A program made the translations under genes and the position numbers. From positions 248,001 through 312,000 of the forward strand of contig JASEFA010000003.1 of the NCBI GenBank assembly GCA_030019365.1: a stretch of 64,000 bases of DNA. Reading direction: 5' to 3'. Shown one piece after another: positions 8,555 to 18,128 of the stretch. The stretch is from Bacillota bacterium (lineage in GTDB: Bacteria; Bacillota; Sulfobacillia; JACIYH01). Each line of letters starts with the position of its first letter. Position 1 is the stretch's first letter. The notes under the pieces are model-generated. The model did not search any database. It had not been told where the DNA came from and saw nothing but the letters and a program-made list of their open reading frames with translations.

Positions 8555-9208
8555 GTGGTGAAGGGGAACACGGGGGGTGCAGGCATGGGTGGCGCAGGCA
8601 TGGGTGGCGCAGGCGACCGGCCCCGGGTGGCCCTCGTGGTGGGGAGCGACTCCGACCTCCCCCTCATGAAGGAAGCGTACGACTTGCTCACCGCCTGGGG
8701 GGTCGGCTGCCGGGTGCTGGTGGCTTCCGCCCACCGCACTCCGGACGAAGTAGCCTCGTTTGCCCGGGGGGCAAGGGACCGGGGATTTGAGGTGATCATC
8801 GCCTGCGCGGGGCTGGCCGCTCACCTTCCCGGGGTGATTGCAGCCCACACCACCCTTCCCGTGATAGGGGTGCCGCGGGCGGCGGGCGGCCTGGGGGGCC
8901 TGGACGCGCTTCTCTCCATCGTGCAGATGCCTCCCGGGGTGCCGGTGGCCTCCGTGGGCCTGGACGGAGCCAGGAACGCGGCTCTGCTGGCGGCTGCCAT
9001 CCTGGCCGTCAAGGATGACGGTGTCCGCCAGCGGCTGGAGTCCTTCCGCCGTGAGCAGGCGGCCGCCGTCCGGGAGAAGAACGCCCGGCTGGCGGACCTG
9101 GGGATGGCTCCCGCCGGAGGGGAGTTGCCGGCCGGCCCGGGCGTGGGGTCCCCCCGAGGGGAAGCGCCCGGTGGGTCCGGCGTGGGGCTCGCGGGGGTGA
9201 TGGGGTGA
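8555..9208 (+). CDS. purE: N5-carboxyaminoimidazole ribonucleotide mutase PurE
   Basis: Rearranges N5-CAIR to CAIR in de novo purine synthesis. The core GSDSDLPLMKEA, the SAHRTP motif and AGLAAHLPGVIAAHT match class I bacterial PurE. The GTG start follows AGGAG nine bases upstream. Both ends are extended: about 25 Gly-rich residues (with a repeated GGAGM) before the core, and about 35 Pro/Gly-rich residues after it, giving 217 residues against about 165 in typical homologues. It overlaps purB by 4 bp (GTGA). No purK follows; a class I enzyme normally needs PurK to make N5-CAIR, so purK is either elsewhere or absent. Confidence 0.95.
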   Translation: MVKGNTGGAGMGGAGMGGAGDRPRVALVVGSDSDLPLMKEAYDLLTAWGVGCRVLVASAHRTPDEVASFARGARDRGFEVIIACAGLAAHLPGVIAAHTTLPVIGVPRAAGGLGGLDALLSIVQMPPGVPVASVGLDGARNAALLAAAILAVKDDGVRQRLESFRREQAAAVREKNARLADLGMAPAGGELPAGPGVGSPRGEAPGGSGVGLAGVMG

Positions 9209-10548
9209 TCGCGCGTTACACCCGCCCGGAGATGGGGCGGTTGTGGTCCGATGAGAACCGGTTCCGCAAGTGGCTGGAGATCGAGGTGGCGGCCTGTGAG
9301 GCGTGGGCCTCCCTGGGAGTCGTCCCCGAAGATGCGGCCCGGCGCATCCGGGAGCGGGCCTCCTTCTCGCTGGATCGGGTGCGGGAGCTTGAGCGCCAGG
9401 TGGATCACGAGGTCATCGCCTTCGTCTCCGCGGTGGCGGAGACGGTGGGGGAGGACGGCCGGTACCTGCATTACGGTCTCACCTCTTCGGACGTGATGGA
9501 CACCGCCCTCTCCTCCCTCGTGGTGGAGGCCCTTGACGTCAGCCTGCAGGGCCTGGACGGGCTGGCGGGGGTGGTGCGGGACAAAGCCTTGCGTTACAAG
9601 GACACGGTCATCATGGGACGCACCCACGGGGTGCACGCCGAGCCCACCACCTTCGGCCTGAAACTGGCCCTGTGGTGGGCAGAGCTGGGCCGGCACCGGG
9701 AACGGTTGCTGGAGGCCCGGCGCCACATCGCCGTGGGCAAGCTCTCCGGGGCGGTGGGCAACTTCGCCCACCTGGACCCGCGGGTGGAGGAGTACGTCTG
9801 CCGGCGCCTGGGCCTGGAGCCGGCGCCCATCTCCAGCCAGGTGCTGAGCCGGGACCGGCATGCCCACTACCTGTGCACGCTGGCCAACCTGGCCGCCTCC
9901 ATCGAGAAGTTCGCCCTGGAGATCAGGGGTCTGGCCCGCAGCGAGGTGCGCGAGGTGGAGGAACCCTTCCGCCCCGGGCAGAAGGGATCGTCGGCCATGC
10001 CCCACAAGCGCAATCCCATTTTGTCCGAGCGCATGTGCGGGCTGGCCCGCCTGGTGCGCTCTTATGCCATGGCTGCCCTGGAGAACGTGGCGCTGTGGCA
10101 CGAGCGGGACATCTCCCATTCCTCCGCCGAGAGGGTGATCATCCCCGACGCCACCACGGTGGTCGACTACATGCTCCACACCTTCACCCGCGTGGTGGAG
10201 GGCATGCGCGTGTACCCGGAGCGGATGGCGGCCAACGTGTATGCGGGAGGCGGACTGGCCTTTTCGGAGCGTGTGCTCCTGGTTCTGGTCGACCGGGGGA
10301 TGAGCCGCGAGGAAGCCTATCAGGTGGTGCAGGAGCTGGCGCTGCGGGCCCTCGATACCGGGGCTTCCTTCCGGGAAATGGTGGAGGCTGACCCCCGCGT
10401 GATGCGGGTGCTGGATGCCTCCCGGGTGGCGGAGTGCTTCGACCTGCGGCCTTTCCTGGCCCGGGTGGACTACATCTTCCACCGCCTCGGCCTCCTGGAG
10501 GGACCCACGGGTGCTGTCGTGACGGGGGACGGCCACGGGTGGCGGTGA
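9205..10548 (+). CDS. purB: Adenylosuccinate lyase PurB
   Basis: Cleaves SAICAR to AICAR and adenylosuccinate to AMP, releasing fumarate. The 447-residue protein begins MIARYTRPEMGRLWSDENRF, typical of the Bacillus-type enzyme. It shows the substrate-binding TSSDVMDTA, the catalytic-His region GRTHGVHAEPT, and the superfamily signature GSSAMPHKRNP. The start is GTG inside the purE stop, so the two are translationally coupled. The stop TGA is followed immediately by the ATG of purC. Confidence 0.97.
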   Translation: MIARYTRPEMGRLWSDENRFRKWLEIEVAACEAWASLGVVPEDAARRIRERASFSLDRVRELERQVDHEVIAFVSAVAETVGEDGRYLHYGLTSSDVMDTALSSLVVEALDVSLQGLDGLAGVVRDKALRYKDTVIMGRTHGVHAEPTTFGLKLALWWAELGRHRERLLEARRHIAVGKLSGAVGNFAHLDPRVEEYVCRRLGLEPAPISSQVLSRDRHAHYLCTLANLAASIEKFALEIRGLARSEVREVEEPFRPGQKGSSAMPHKRNPILSERMCGLARLVRSYAMAALENVALWHERDISHSSAERVIIPDATTVVDYMLHTFTRVVEGMRVYPERMAANVYAGGGLAFSERVLLVLVDRGMSREEAYQVVQELALRALDTGASFREMVEADPRVMRVLDASRVAECFDLRPFLARVDYIFHRLGLLEGPTGAVVTGDGHGWR

Positions 10549-11598
10549 ATGCTGGCATGGAGGTGGGACGAGGTGAAGGTGCGGGAGCTGTACCGGGGCA
10601 AGGCCAAGGTCGTGTGGGCGACCGATGACCCCGAGCGGGTGGTGATGGAGTTCACCGATGCAGCCACGGCGTTCGACGGCGCCAAGCGGGGAATCATCTC
10701 TGAGAAAGGGCGCCGCAATGCCACCATGTCGGCCATCCTGTTCCGCTACCTGGCAGAGGAGGGGATTCCCACCCACCTGATCGACCAACTGGCCCCCAAC
10801 GAGTTGCTCTGCCGGAAGCTCACCATCGTCCCTCTGGAAGTGGTGGTGCGCAACATCGCGGCGGGCGGGATTTCCCGGAGGCTGGGGGTAGCGGAAGGGA
10901 GGCCGCTGGCCCGGCCGGTGCTGGAGTTCTCCTACAAGAGCGATGCCCTGGGGGATCCCCTGGTCAACGACGACCAGGCGCTGGCTCTGGGGCTGGCTAC
11001 CCCGCGCGACCTGGAGGAGATGCGGGATATGGCCCTCACGACCAATGCCCTGCTGCGCCGCTTCCTGGGGGTGCGGGGACTGGAGCTGGTGGACTTCAAG
11101 CTGGAGTTCGGCCGCTACGCCGACGGGAGCCTGCTGCTCGGGGACGAGATATCGCCCGACACGTGCCGCCTGTGGGATGCGAGCACCCGTGAGAAGCTGG
11201 ACAAAGATCGCTTCCGCCGCGACCTGGGCGGGGTGGAAGAAGCGTACGAGGAGGTCCTGCGCCGCCTGCAGGAAGAGCCACAGGGCGCTGGGGATCAGGC
11301 GGGGATCGCCCCCGGGCAGGGGGCTACGGACACCGGGCGGGTTTTTCTGGCGCTGGTGAGGGTCACCCTGAAGGAAGGGGTGCTCGATCCTCAGGGGCGT
11401 ACCATCGCGGGTGCCCTGCAGTCGCTGGGTTACCAGGGCGTGGAGGCGGTCCGGGTCGGCAAGCACATCCAGATCAGGTTGAGAGGGGCCGACTACGCCG
11501 AGGCCCGGCGCCAGCTCACCGAGATGGGGCAGCGCCTGCTGGCCAACCCGGTGCTGGAGGACTTCCGCTTTACGGTGGAACCGGGCACGGAGGCCTGA
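10549..11598 (+). CDS. purC: Fused SAICAR synthetase (PurC) and FGAM synthase subunit PurS
   Basis: A single 349-residue frame encodes two purine enzymes' parts. Residues about 8-245 are PurC, which joins aspartate to CAIR: YRGKAKVVW, GAKRGIISEKG, VPLEVVVRNIAAG and GDEISPDTCRLWD are all family hallmarks. After a Gly/Ala-rich linker (about 246-263), residues about 264-345 are PurS, the small third subunit of the PurL-PurQ-PurS complex: LVRVTLKEGVLDPQGRTI, ALQSLGYQGVEAVRVGKHI and the closing LLANPVLEDFRF. No stop, frameshift or start-and-ribosome-site pair lies at the junction. In most Bacillota purC and purS are separate adjacent genes. The start could be ATG 10549 or GTG 10573. Confidence 0.93.
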   Translation: MLAWRWDEVKVRELYRGKAKVVWATDDPERVVMEFTDAATAFDGAKRGIISEKGRRNATMSAILFRYLAEEGIPTHLIDQLAPNELLCRKLTIVPLEVVVRNIAAGGISRRLGVAEGRPLARPVLEFSYKSDALGDPLVNDDQALALGLATPRDLEEMRDMALTTNALLRRFLGVRGLELVDFKLEFGRYADGSLLLGDEISPDTCRLWDASTREKLDKDRFRRDLGGVEEAYEEVLRRLQEEPQGAGDQAGIAPGQGATDTGRVFLALVRVTLKEGVLDPQGRTIAGALQSLGYQGVEAVRVGKHIQIRLRGADYAEARRQLTEMGQRLLANPVLEDFRFTVEPGTEA

Positions 11599-11634
11599 CA
11601 CTGTGGGGCCGGCGGTGGGCCGGGGGGTCAAGAC

Positions 11635-12330
11635 GTGAAGTTCGGAGTGGTCGTGTTTCCGGGGTCAAACTGCGATGCCGACTGCTACCACGCCATCGGG
11701 GTGGCTACGGGGGCGCGGGTGGATTACGTGTGGCACCGGGATACGAAGATATCCGGGTTTGACTGCCTGGTGCTGCCGGGTGGCTTCTCTTACGGCGACT
11801 ACCTGCGCACGGGGGCCATCGCCAGGTTCTCGCCGGTCATGGGCGAGATTTCCCGCTTTGCGGCTGACGGCGGGCTGGTGCTGGGGATATGCAACGGCTT
11901 TCAGATTCTGCAGGAAGCCGGTCTCCTACCGGGAGCCATGCGTAAGAACGAGAGCCTCACTTTTCGCTGCCACTGGACCTGGCTGCGGGTGGATGACAGC
12001 GGCACCCCCTTCACCTGCCTGTGCCGGAAGGGACAGGTGCTGCGCATCCCCATCGCCCACTACGAGGGGAACTTCTACCTTCCTCCGGAGGAACTGGCTG
12101 CGGCGGAGGAGCGCGGGCAGGTGGTGATGCGGTACTGCACCCCGGCGGGCGAAGTGGTTCCCGAGGCGAACCCCAACGGCTCGGTGGGGAGCATCGCCGC
12201 GCTGCGCAATGCCGCCGGCAACGTCCTGGGCATGATGCCCCACCCGGAGCGGGCTGCGGAGGGAGTCCTGGGCAGTGAGGACGGCAGGCTGATCTTCCAG
12301 TCGGTGACGGAATGGCTCCGCCGCCGCTAG
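11635..12330 (+). CDS. purQ: FGAM synthase subunit I, glutamine amidotransferase PurQ
   Basis: Supplies ammonia from glutamine to PurL for the conversion of FGAR to FGAM. The 231-residue class I amidotransferase shows the opening [14 protein letters not shown], the nucleophilic Cys in GICNGFQIL (about residue 86), and the catalytic His/Glu in MMPHPERA. The GTG start is 36 bp after the purC/purS stop. It acts with the PurS domain fused to PurC and with PurL next door. Confidence 0.97.
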   Translation: MKFGVVVFPGSNCDADCYHAIGVATGARVDYVWHRDTKISGFDCLVLPGGFSYGDYLRTGAIARFSPVMGEISRFAADGGLVLGICNGFQILQEAGLLPGAMRKNESLTFRCHWTWLRVDDSGTPFTCLCRKGQVLRIPIAHYEGNFYLPPEELAAAEERGQVVMRYCTPAGEVVPEANPNGSVGSIAALRNAAGNVLGMMPHPERAAEGVLGSEDGRLIFQSVTEWLRRR

Positions 12331-12361
12331 CCGCCGGCGACGGGGCCCGCGCCAGGGGAGG

Positions 12362-14719
12362 ATGAGGGGCGGGAAGATGGCTGGGTTGAGCCAGGACGAG
12401 AGCGAGGCCCGCCGGCCATGGCGGGAGCTGGGGCTGACCGACCACGAGTACAGGCTCATCGCGGACGGACTGGGGCGGGAGCCCAACTGGACAGAACTGG
12501 GGATGTTCTCCGTGCTGTGGTCCGAGCACTGCGCGTACAAGCATTCCCGGTTGCTCCTGCGCCAGCTGCCTTCACAGGGACGGCGGGTGCTGCAGGGGCC
12601 GGGCGAAAACGCGGGGGTGCTGGACATCGACGAACCGGTGGCGCTGGCCGTGCGCATCGAGTCCCACAATCATCCCTCGTTCGTGGAACCCTTCCAGGGC
12701 GCTGCTACCGGCATCGGGGGGATAGTGCGGGACATCCTGGCGGTGGGGGCGCGGCCGGTGGCCCTCCTGGATTCCCTGCGCTTCGGCGACCCCGCCTCCC
12801 CGCTCACCCGCTACCTGTTCGGCGGGGTGGTGGCGGGTATTGCTTCGTATGGCAACAGCATCGGGGTGCCCACCGTGGGGGGCGAGGTGGTCTTCGCCCC
12901 GGTATACCAGTACAATCCCCTGGTGAACGTCATGTGCCTGGGGCTGGTTTCCCGCCACCGCCTCATGAAGGGGCAGGCGGCAGGCCCGGGCAACGCCCTG
13001 CTCCTGGTGGGATCTCCCACCGGGCGGGACGGCATCCACGGGGCGGGGCTGCTGGCGTCCCGTACCTTCGACGACAGGGCCGCTGAGATGCGGCCGGCGG
13101 TCCAGGTGGGCGACCCCTTCATGGAGAAGACCGTGATCGAAGCGTGCCTTGAAGCCCTGGAGACGGGGGCGGTGGTTGGCCTGCAGGATCTGGGAGCGGC
13201 CGGCCTGACCTCGGCGTGTGCCGAGGCAGCCGCCCGGGCCGGCACCGGGGTGGAAATCGATATTTCCCTGGTGCCGCGCCGGGAACCGGGGATGACTCCC
13301 TTCGAAGTGATGCTGTCCGAGTCTCAGGAGCGCATGCTCCTGGTGATCGAGAAGGGCCGCGAGGAGGAAGTGTTGGGGGTGTTCCGGCGCTGGGACGTCC
13401 CCGCCACCATGATCGGAAGGGTGACCGGGGGAGGCACCTTCCGCGTGCGCGACGGGGATCGGGTGGCCGCCGAAGTACCGGCGTCCCTCCTGGCGTCGGG
13501 CTCGCCGGCATACACGCCCCCGCAGGAGGAACCGGAGGAAGCTGCCCGCGCCCGAGCGCAGGACCCCGCGGCCGTGCCGGTGCCGGCGGAGGAAGCCTTC
13601 CCGGCCATCCTGGAGAAGCTGCTGGCCTTGCCCGGCGTGGCCAGCAAGGAGTGGGTGTTCACCCAGTACGACCACATGGTGCAGATCAACACGGTGGTGG
13701 CACCGGGGGCCGACGCGGCCGTCCTGCGCCTCAAGGGGACGTCGCGGGGCATCGCCGTCTGCACCGACGGGAACGGCCGCTGGTGCTGGCTCGATCCCCG
13801 CGCGGGGGGTGCGGCCGCGGTGGCCGAAGCGGCCCGTAACGTGGCCTGCGTGGGGGCAGAACCTATCGGGCTCACCAACTGCCTGAACTTCGGGAGCCCG
13901 GAGGATGCCGGCGTGATGTGGCAGTTCGCCCGCGTCATCGAGGGGATGGCCGAGGCATCCCGGGAGCTGGGGGCGCCCGTCACGGGGGGAAACGTCAGCT
14001 TCTACAACCAGACCGGGAAGCAGGCGGTGTATCCCACCCCGGTGGTGGGGATGGTGGGGCTGTTGGGGGACGTGGCCCGGGTGGTAACCCCCGGGTTCAG
14101 ACGGGCGGGCGACATGGTGGTCCTGCTGGGGCCTCCCCTGCGCCCCGATACCGACCGGGGCTGGCAGGGCCTGGGCGGCTCCGAGTACCTGGCGGCGTGG
14201 CACGGCATGGTGGCGGGGCAGCCGCCCATCCCCCACTTCAAGGCAGAGAGAGCGCTGATTGCCCTGCTGGTGCAGGCGGCCCGAGAGGGTATCCTGGCTT
14301 CGGCCCACGACGTATCCGACGGAGGCCTGGCGGTGGCCCTGGCCGAGTGCTGCTTTGCCGCGGCCCCGGCCGGGGGCTGCCTCGACGCGGCCCGCCCGGC
14401 ATCGACCCCGGCAGACGGGGTCCTCCTGGGCGTGGAAGTGGACGTGCCGGCGGCGGGGGTGAGGCCCGACGCCCTGCTGTTCGGCGAGAGCACGGGGCGG
14501 GTGGTGGCGAGCTGCCGACCCGGCGACTGGCCCCGCCTCGATCATCTGTCGCGGGCGGTGGGAGTTCATGTCCAGCCGGTGGGCTGGGTGCGGGGTGAGA
14601 GTCTCTCCCTCGGTGTGAGTGGCCGGGTCCTGGTGGACGTGCCGGTAGCGCGCCTCTGGGACCTGTGGCGCGAGAGCATCCCTCGCCTGGTCGCCGGGCA
14701 CGACCCCGCCCCACCGTGA
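12362..14719 (+). CDS. purL: FGAM synthase subunit II, PurL (small type)
   Basis: ATP-dependent amination of FGAR to FGAM with PurQ and PurS. At 785 residues this is the small PurL without the fused amidotransferase, consistent with the separate PurQ and PurS here. Visible features are LFSVLWSEHCAYKHS near the N-terminus, ESHNHPSFVEPFQGAATGIG, the two repeated AIRS-like halves, and GGNVSFYNQT in the second half. The start may be ATG 12362 or ATG 12377; GGGGAGG lies directly before the first and better spaced for the second. The stop is 132 bp before the chosen purF start. Confidence 0.96.
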   Translation: MRGGKMAGLSQDESEARRPWRELGLTDHEYRLIADGLGREPNWTELGMFSVLWSEHCAYKHSRLLLRQLPSQGRRVLQGPGENAGVLDIDEPVALAVRIESHNHPSFVEPFQGAATGIGGIVRDILAVGARPVALLDSLRFGDPASPLTRYLFGGVVAGIASYGNSIGVPTVGGEVVFAPVYQYNPLVNVMCLGLVSRHRLMKGQAAGPGNALLLVGSPTGRDGIHGAGLLASRTFDDRAAEMRPAVQVGDPFMEKTVIEACLEALETGAVVGLQDLGAAGLTSACAEAAARAGTGVEIDISLVPRREPGMTPFEVMLSESQERMLLVIEKGREEEVLGVFRRWDVPATMIGRVTGGGTFRVRDGDRVAAEVPASLLASGSPAYTPPQEEPEEAARARAQDPAAVPVPAEEAFPAILEKLLALPGVASKEWVFTQYDHMVQINTVVAPGADAAVLRLKGTSRGIAVCTDGNGRWCWLDPRAGGAAAVAEAARNVACVGAEPIGLTNCLNFGSPEDAGVMWQFARVIEGMAEASRELGAPVTGGNVSFYNQTGKQAVYPTPVVGMVGLLGDVARVVTPGFRRAGDMVVLLGPPLRPDTDRGWQGLGGSEYLAAWHGMVAGQPPIPHFKAERALIALLVQAAREGILASAHDVSDGGLAVALAECCFAAAPAGGCLDAARPASTPADGVLLGVEVDVPAAGVRPDALLFGESTGRVVASCRPGDWPRLDHLSRAVGVHVQPVGWVRGESLSLGVSGRVLVDVPVARLWDLWRESIPRLVAGHDPAPP

Positions 14720-14851
14720 TTTGCCGTGGTGGTGCCGCGGCACCGGGTGGCGGCACCGGGCAGCCGGGGTGGCAGGGTGGCCGGACCGGGGGGCCGGACC
14801 GGGGGGCCGGGGTGGGGAGATTCCCGGGTAGTTGGGCGGGGAGGTGGCGGG

Positions 14852-16252
14852 TTGCGCGAGGAATGCGGCGTGTTCGGGATCTGGGGACATCCCCAGGCGG
14901 TGGAGCTGACCCACGTGGCCCTGTTCGCCCTGCAGCACCGGGGCCAGGAGAGCGCGGGGATAGCCAGCGTCAGGGACAGACACCTGCGGCTGCACAAGGG
15001 CATGGGCCTGGTGTCCGAGGTTTTCGGCGAGGCCGTGCTGCGCGACATGGCGGGAGAGGCCGCCGTCGGGCACGTGCGCTATTCCACCTTTGGATCATCC
15101 GACCCGGTGAATGCCCAGCCCCTGGTGATCCGCTACCACCGGGGTATGCTGGGCCTGGCCCACAATGGCAACCTGGTGAACGCCCCCCAGCTGCGGGATG
15201 AACTGGAAGCCCAGGGGTCCATCTTTCAGACCACCCTGGACACGGAGGTAATCGCCCACCTGATCGCGCGGCGTCCATCTCGTGAACTGGCGGAAGCGGT
15301 GGCGGGATCCCTGGCCGAGGTGAAGGGAGGCTATGCGCTCCTCTTCCTCAGCCCGGGAGCCCTGATCGGAGTCCGCGACTCCAACGGTATTCGTCCCCTC
15401 TGCCTGGGGAAGCTGGACGGGGCCTGGTGCCTGGCCTCGGAAACCTGCGCTTTCGATGCGGTGGGGGCCGAGTTCGTGCGGGAGGTGGAGCCCGGGGAGA
15501 TGGTGGCGGTCACCCCGGGGGGGATGGTCAGCCGGCATGTCACCCCGGCCGGTCGCCCCGCCCTGTGCGTGTTCGAGTACATCTACTTCGCCCGTCCGGA
15601 TTCCGACCTCGACGGGTTGAACGTGCATTCCGTACGCAAGCAACTGGGGAGGGTGCTGGCCCGTGTCCGGCCCGTACCGGCCGATCTGGTGACGGGGGTT
15701 CCTGACTCCAGCGTGTCCGCCGCGACGGGGTATGCAGAGGAGGCCGGCATCGCCTACGAGGTGGGCCTGGTGAAAAACCGCTACATCGGTCGTACCTTCA
15801 TCGAGCCCCGGCAGGAGGGGCGCGCTCGGGCCGTGCGCCTGAAGCTCAATCCCCTGCGGCGGGTGGTGGAGGGTAAGCGGGTGATCCTGGTGGATGATTC
15901 CATCGTGCGGGGGACCACCTCCCGGTACATCGTGGGCCTGCTGCGGGAGGCGGGCGCCCGCGAGGTGCACCTGCGCATATCCTCGCCGCCGTACCGCTTC
16001 CCCTGCTACTACGGCATCGACACCTCCGCCCACGGCGAGCTGGTGGCGGTTAACAGGGGCGTGGAAGAGATCCGCAGCCTGGTGGAGGCCGACAGCCTGG
16101 CCTACCTGCCGGTGGAGGGACTGGCCGAGGCGCTGGGACGGCCCCTCGACCGTTACTGCCTGGCCTGCTTCACCGGCGATTACGTGGTGCCCGTTCCCGT
16201 GCCCCTGGACAAGCTCTTCTTCGAGCGCGGCCGCCTGCCCCGGGAGGTGTGA
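14852..16252 (+). CDS. purF: Amidophosphoribosyltransferase PurF (4Fe-4S type)
   Basis: Catalyses the committed step, PRPP plus glutamine to phosphoribosylamine. I chose the TTG at 14852 because GGGGAGGTGG precedes it and it leaves a three- to four-residue propeptide before Cys in MREECGVFGIW, the N-terminal nucleophile exposed by self-cleavage; the frame is open upstream (GTG 14726), but that part is low-complexity. The PRPP-binding motif is VILVDDSIVRGTTSR. Four Cys matching the B. subtilis iron-sulphur ligands are present (ALCVFEYIYFA, RFPCYYGID, and CLAC near the C-terminus), so an oxygen-labile 4Fe-4S cluster is expected. Length is 466 residues, normal. The substrate PRPP is also the likely ligand of the upstream riboswitch. 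Confidence 0.95.
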   Translation: MREECGVFGIWGHPQAVELTHVALFALQHRGQESAGIASVRDRHLRLHKGMGLVSEVFGEAVLRDMAGEAAVGHVRYSTFGSSDPVNAQPLVIRYHRGMLGLAHNGNLVNAPQLRDELEAQGSIFQTTLDTEVIAHLIARRPSRELAEAVAGSLAEVKGGYALLFLSPGALIGVRDSNGIRPLCLGKLDGAWCLASETCAFDAVGAEFVREVEPGEMVAVTPGGMVSRHVTPAGRPALCVFEYIYFARPDSDLDGLNVHSVRKQLGRVLARVRPVPADLVTGVPDSSVSAATGYAEEAGIAYEVGLVKNRYIGRTFIEPRQEGRARAVRLKLNPLRRVVEGKRVILVDDSIVRGTTSRYIVGLLREAGAREVHLRISSPPYRFPCYYGIDTSAHGELVAVNRGVEEIRSLVEADSLAYLPVEGLAEALGRPLDRYCLACFTGDYVVPVPVPLDKLFFERGRLPREV

Positions 16253-16283
16253 CCGGTGCGGCAGTGCTTCCCCCGGGAGGTGT
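16238..16283 (+). repeat. Direct repeat duplicating the purF 3' end as the purM ribosome site
   Basis: CCCCGGGAGGTGT occurs at 16238-16250 and again at 16271-16283, a period of 33 bp, within a longer imperfect match. The first copy encodes the last residues of PurF (PREV, stop). The second ends a nine-codon open frame from GTG 16256 (MRQCFPREV) with the same last four residues, and supplies the GGGAGG that serves purM. Confidence 0.6.
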
Positions 16284-16288
16284 AAAGC

Positions 16289-17374
16289 GTGCGAAAGGGC
16301 GGCAGTTGCTCCGGCAGCAAGAGTGGTGGCGCCCCACCCGGTTCCCTCGACTACCGGAGCGCGGGCGTGGACGTCCAGGGGGGGAACCAGGCGGTGAAGC
16401 TCATCGCGCCCCTGGCCCGGGCCACCTTCCGGCCGGAGGTGCTGGGTGACATCGGCGGTTTCGGGGGGTTCTGCCGTCTCCCCGCCGGCTACCGGGAGCC
16501 GGTGCTGGTGGCGGGGGCCGACGGGGTGGGGACCAAGCTGAAAGTGGCATTTGCCCTGGGCAGGCACGACACGGTGGGCATCGACTGCGTGGCTATGAAC
16601 GTCAACGATGTCCTCGCCCACGGCGCCGAGCCCCTGTTCTTCCTGGACTACCTGGCGGTGGGGAAGCTGGACCCCAAGCAGGTGGCAGAGGTGGTGGCAG
16701 GGGTGGCGGAAGGCTGCCGGCAGGCAGGGTGCGCCCTGCTGGGAGGCGAGACCGCCGAGATGCCGGGGTTCTATGCCCCGGGCGAGTACGACCTGGCCGG
16801 GTTCGCCGTGGGGGTGGTGGAACGGTCGTGGCTCACCGATGGTTCCACCGTGCGCCCCGGAGATGTGGTGCTGGGGCTGGCCTCCTCGGGGCTCCATTCC
16901 AACGGCTTCTCCCTGGTCCGCCGCATCCTCCTTCTCGATACCCCGGGCGGGCGGGATCGGCTGAGCCGGCCTGCCGCTGAGTTGGGGGAAAAGACTCTGG
17001 GCGAGGTCCTCCTCGAACCCACGCGCATGTACGTGCGGCCGGTGCTGAGCCTGCTGGCGCAGGTACCGGTGCGTGCCATGGCCCACATCACCGGGGGAGG
17101 GCTGGTGGAGAACGTCCCCCGTGTCATCCCGCGGGGGTGCCGGGTGATCATCCGGAGGGACTCGTGGCGGATCCCGGAGATCTTTCACCTCCTTCGGCGG
17201 GAAGGGTGCGTCCCGGACGAGGAGATGTGGCGCGTGTTCAACATGGGCCTGGGATTCGTGCTGGTGGTCGATGCGGATGGGGCCGATCTGGCGACGGAAA
17301 TCCTCTCGCGGGCCGGGGAGCAGGTCTACCGGATCGGCTCAGTGGAGCCGGGCGACGGTCTTGTGCTGCAATGA
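16289..17374 (+). CDS. purM: Phosphoribosylformylglycinamidine cyclo-ligase (AIR synthetase) PurM
   Basis: Closes the imidazole ring, FGAM to AIR. The 361-residue protein has the typical [18 protein letters not shown] opening, preceded by about 20 extra Gly/Ser-rich residues from the GTG start, then [49 protein letters not shown] and [14 protein letters not shown]. The Shine-Dalgarno GGGAGGTG lies about eight bases before the GTG. It is 36 bp after purF. Confidence 0.96.
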   Translation: MRKGGSCSGSKSGGAPPGSLDYRSAGVDVQGGNQAVKLIAPLARATFRPEVLGDIGGFGGFCRLPAGYREPVLVAGADGVGTKLKVAFALGRHDTVGIDCVAMNVNDVLAHGAEPLFFLDYLAVGKLDPKQVAEVVAGVAEGCRQAGCALLGGETAEMPGFYAPGEYDLAGFAVGVVERSWLTDGSTVRPGDVVLGLASSGLHSNGFSLVRRILLLDTPGGRDRLSRPAAELGEKTLGEVLLEPTRMYVRPVLSLLAQVPVRAMAHITGGGLVENVPRVIPRGCRVIIRRDSWRIPEIFHLLRREGCVPDEEMWRVFNMGLGFVLVVDADGADLATEILSRAGEQVYRIGSVEPGDGLVLQ

Positions 17375-17497
17375 TGCCCACTGATGGTCGCCCGCCGGGG
17401 AATCCGGCGCCGGAGTGAGGCCGGTCCCACGGTCGCTCCCGGGCGATGCGGCGCCGCGCGGTGGTCTTCAGATGCGGTGCGGCGGGGGGGAGGGGAC

Positions 17498-18127
17498 GTG
17501 CTCAATTTAGGGGTGCTCGCATCGGGACGGGGCACGAACCTGCAGGCGATCCTGGATGCCTGCGCCCGCGGGGAGATTCCCGCCCGGGTGGCGGTGGTGG
17601 TGAGCGACAACCCGGGAGCGGCGGCGCTCGTGCGCGCGCGACGGGCGGGGGTTCCGGCTCTGTTCGTGGATCCCCGCGGCAGGAGAAAGAAGGAATTCGA
17701 GGCAGAGCTGAGCTGTATCCTGAGGCAGCACGGCGTGGGGCTGGTGTGCCTGGCGGGGTACATGCGGATGCTGGGGCGGTCCTTCCTGGAGGAGTGGGAG
17801 GGAAGGGTGCTCAACATTCACCCCTCGCTCCTGCCCGCCTTTCCCGGCCTGGAAGCTCAGCGGCAGGCGTGGGAATACGGGGTGAAGGTAGCCGGCTGTA
17901 CGGTCCACTTCGTGGTACCCGAAGTTGACGCCGGCCCCATCGTGCTGCAGGCGGCCGTCCCCGTTCTGGGGGATGATACTCCCGAGACCCTGGCCGGTCG
18001 CATCCTCGAGCAGGAACACCGCATTTACGTGGAAGCCATCCGCCTGTATGCGGAAGGACGCCTGCGCATCGAGGGGCGCCGGGTGACTGTCCTGCCGCCC
18101 GCCGGCGAGCACCAGAGGAGGGGATGA
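17498..18127 (+). CDS. purN: Phosphoribosylglycinamide formyltransferase PurN
   Basis: Transfers a formyl group from 10-formyl-THF to GAR. I chose GTG 17498, which follows GGGGGGAGGGG and starts MLNLGVLASGRGTNLQAIL, the normal PurN N-terminus; the open frame extends 38 codons upstream without homology. The catalytic Asn-His-Asp set is visible in NIHPSLLPAFPG and the downstream VDAGPIVLQAAVPV. Length 209 residues is normal. It is followed within one base by purH. Confidence 0.95.
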   Translation: MLNLGVLASGRGTNLQAILDACARGEIPARVAVVVSDNPGAAALVRARRAGVPALFVDPRGRRKKEFEAELSCILRQHGVGLVCLAGYMRMLGRSFLEEWEGRVLNIHPSLLPAFPGLEAQRQAWEYGVKVAGCTVHFVVPEVDAGPIVLQAAVPVLGDDTPETLAGRILEQEHRIYVEAIRLYAEGRLRIEGRRVTVLPPAGEHQRRG

Positions 18128-18128
18128 G

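Noticed and set aside
8821-11631. Very long minus-strand open frame opposite purE-purB-purC
   Set aside because: High-GC shadow of the real plus-strand genes; product is low-complexity, His/Gln/Pro-rich and without domains. The same applies to long antisense frames at 12572-15073, 15095-17188, 18207-21170, 31958-34183, 34292-36223 and 48054-50015.
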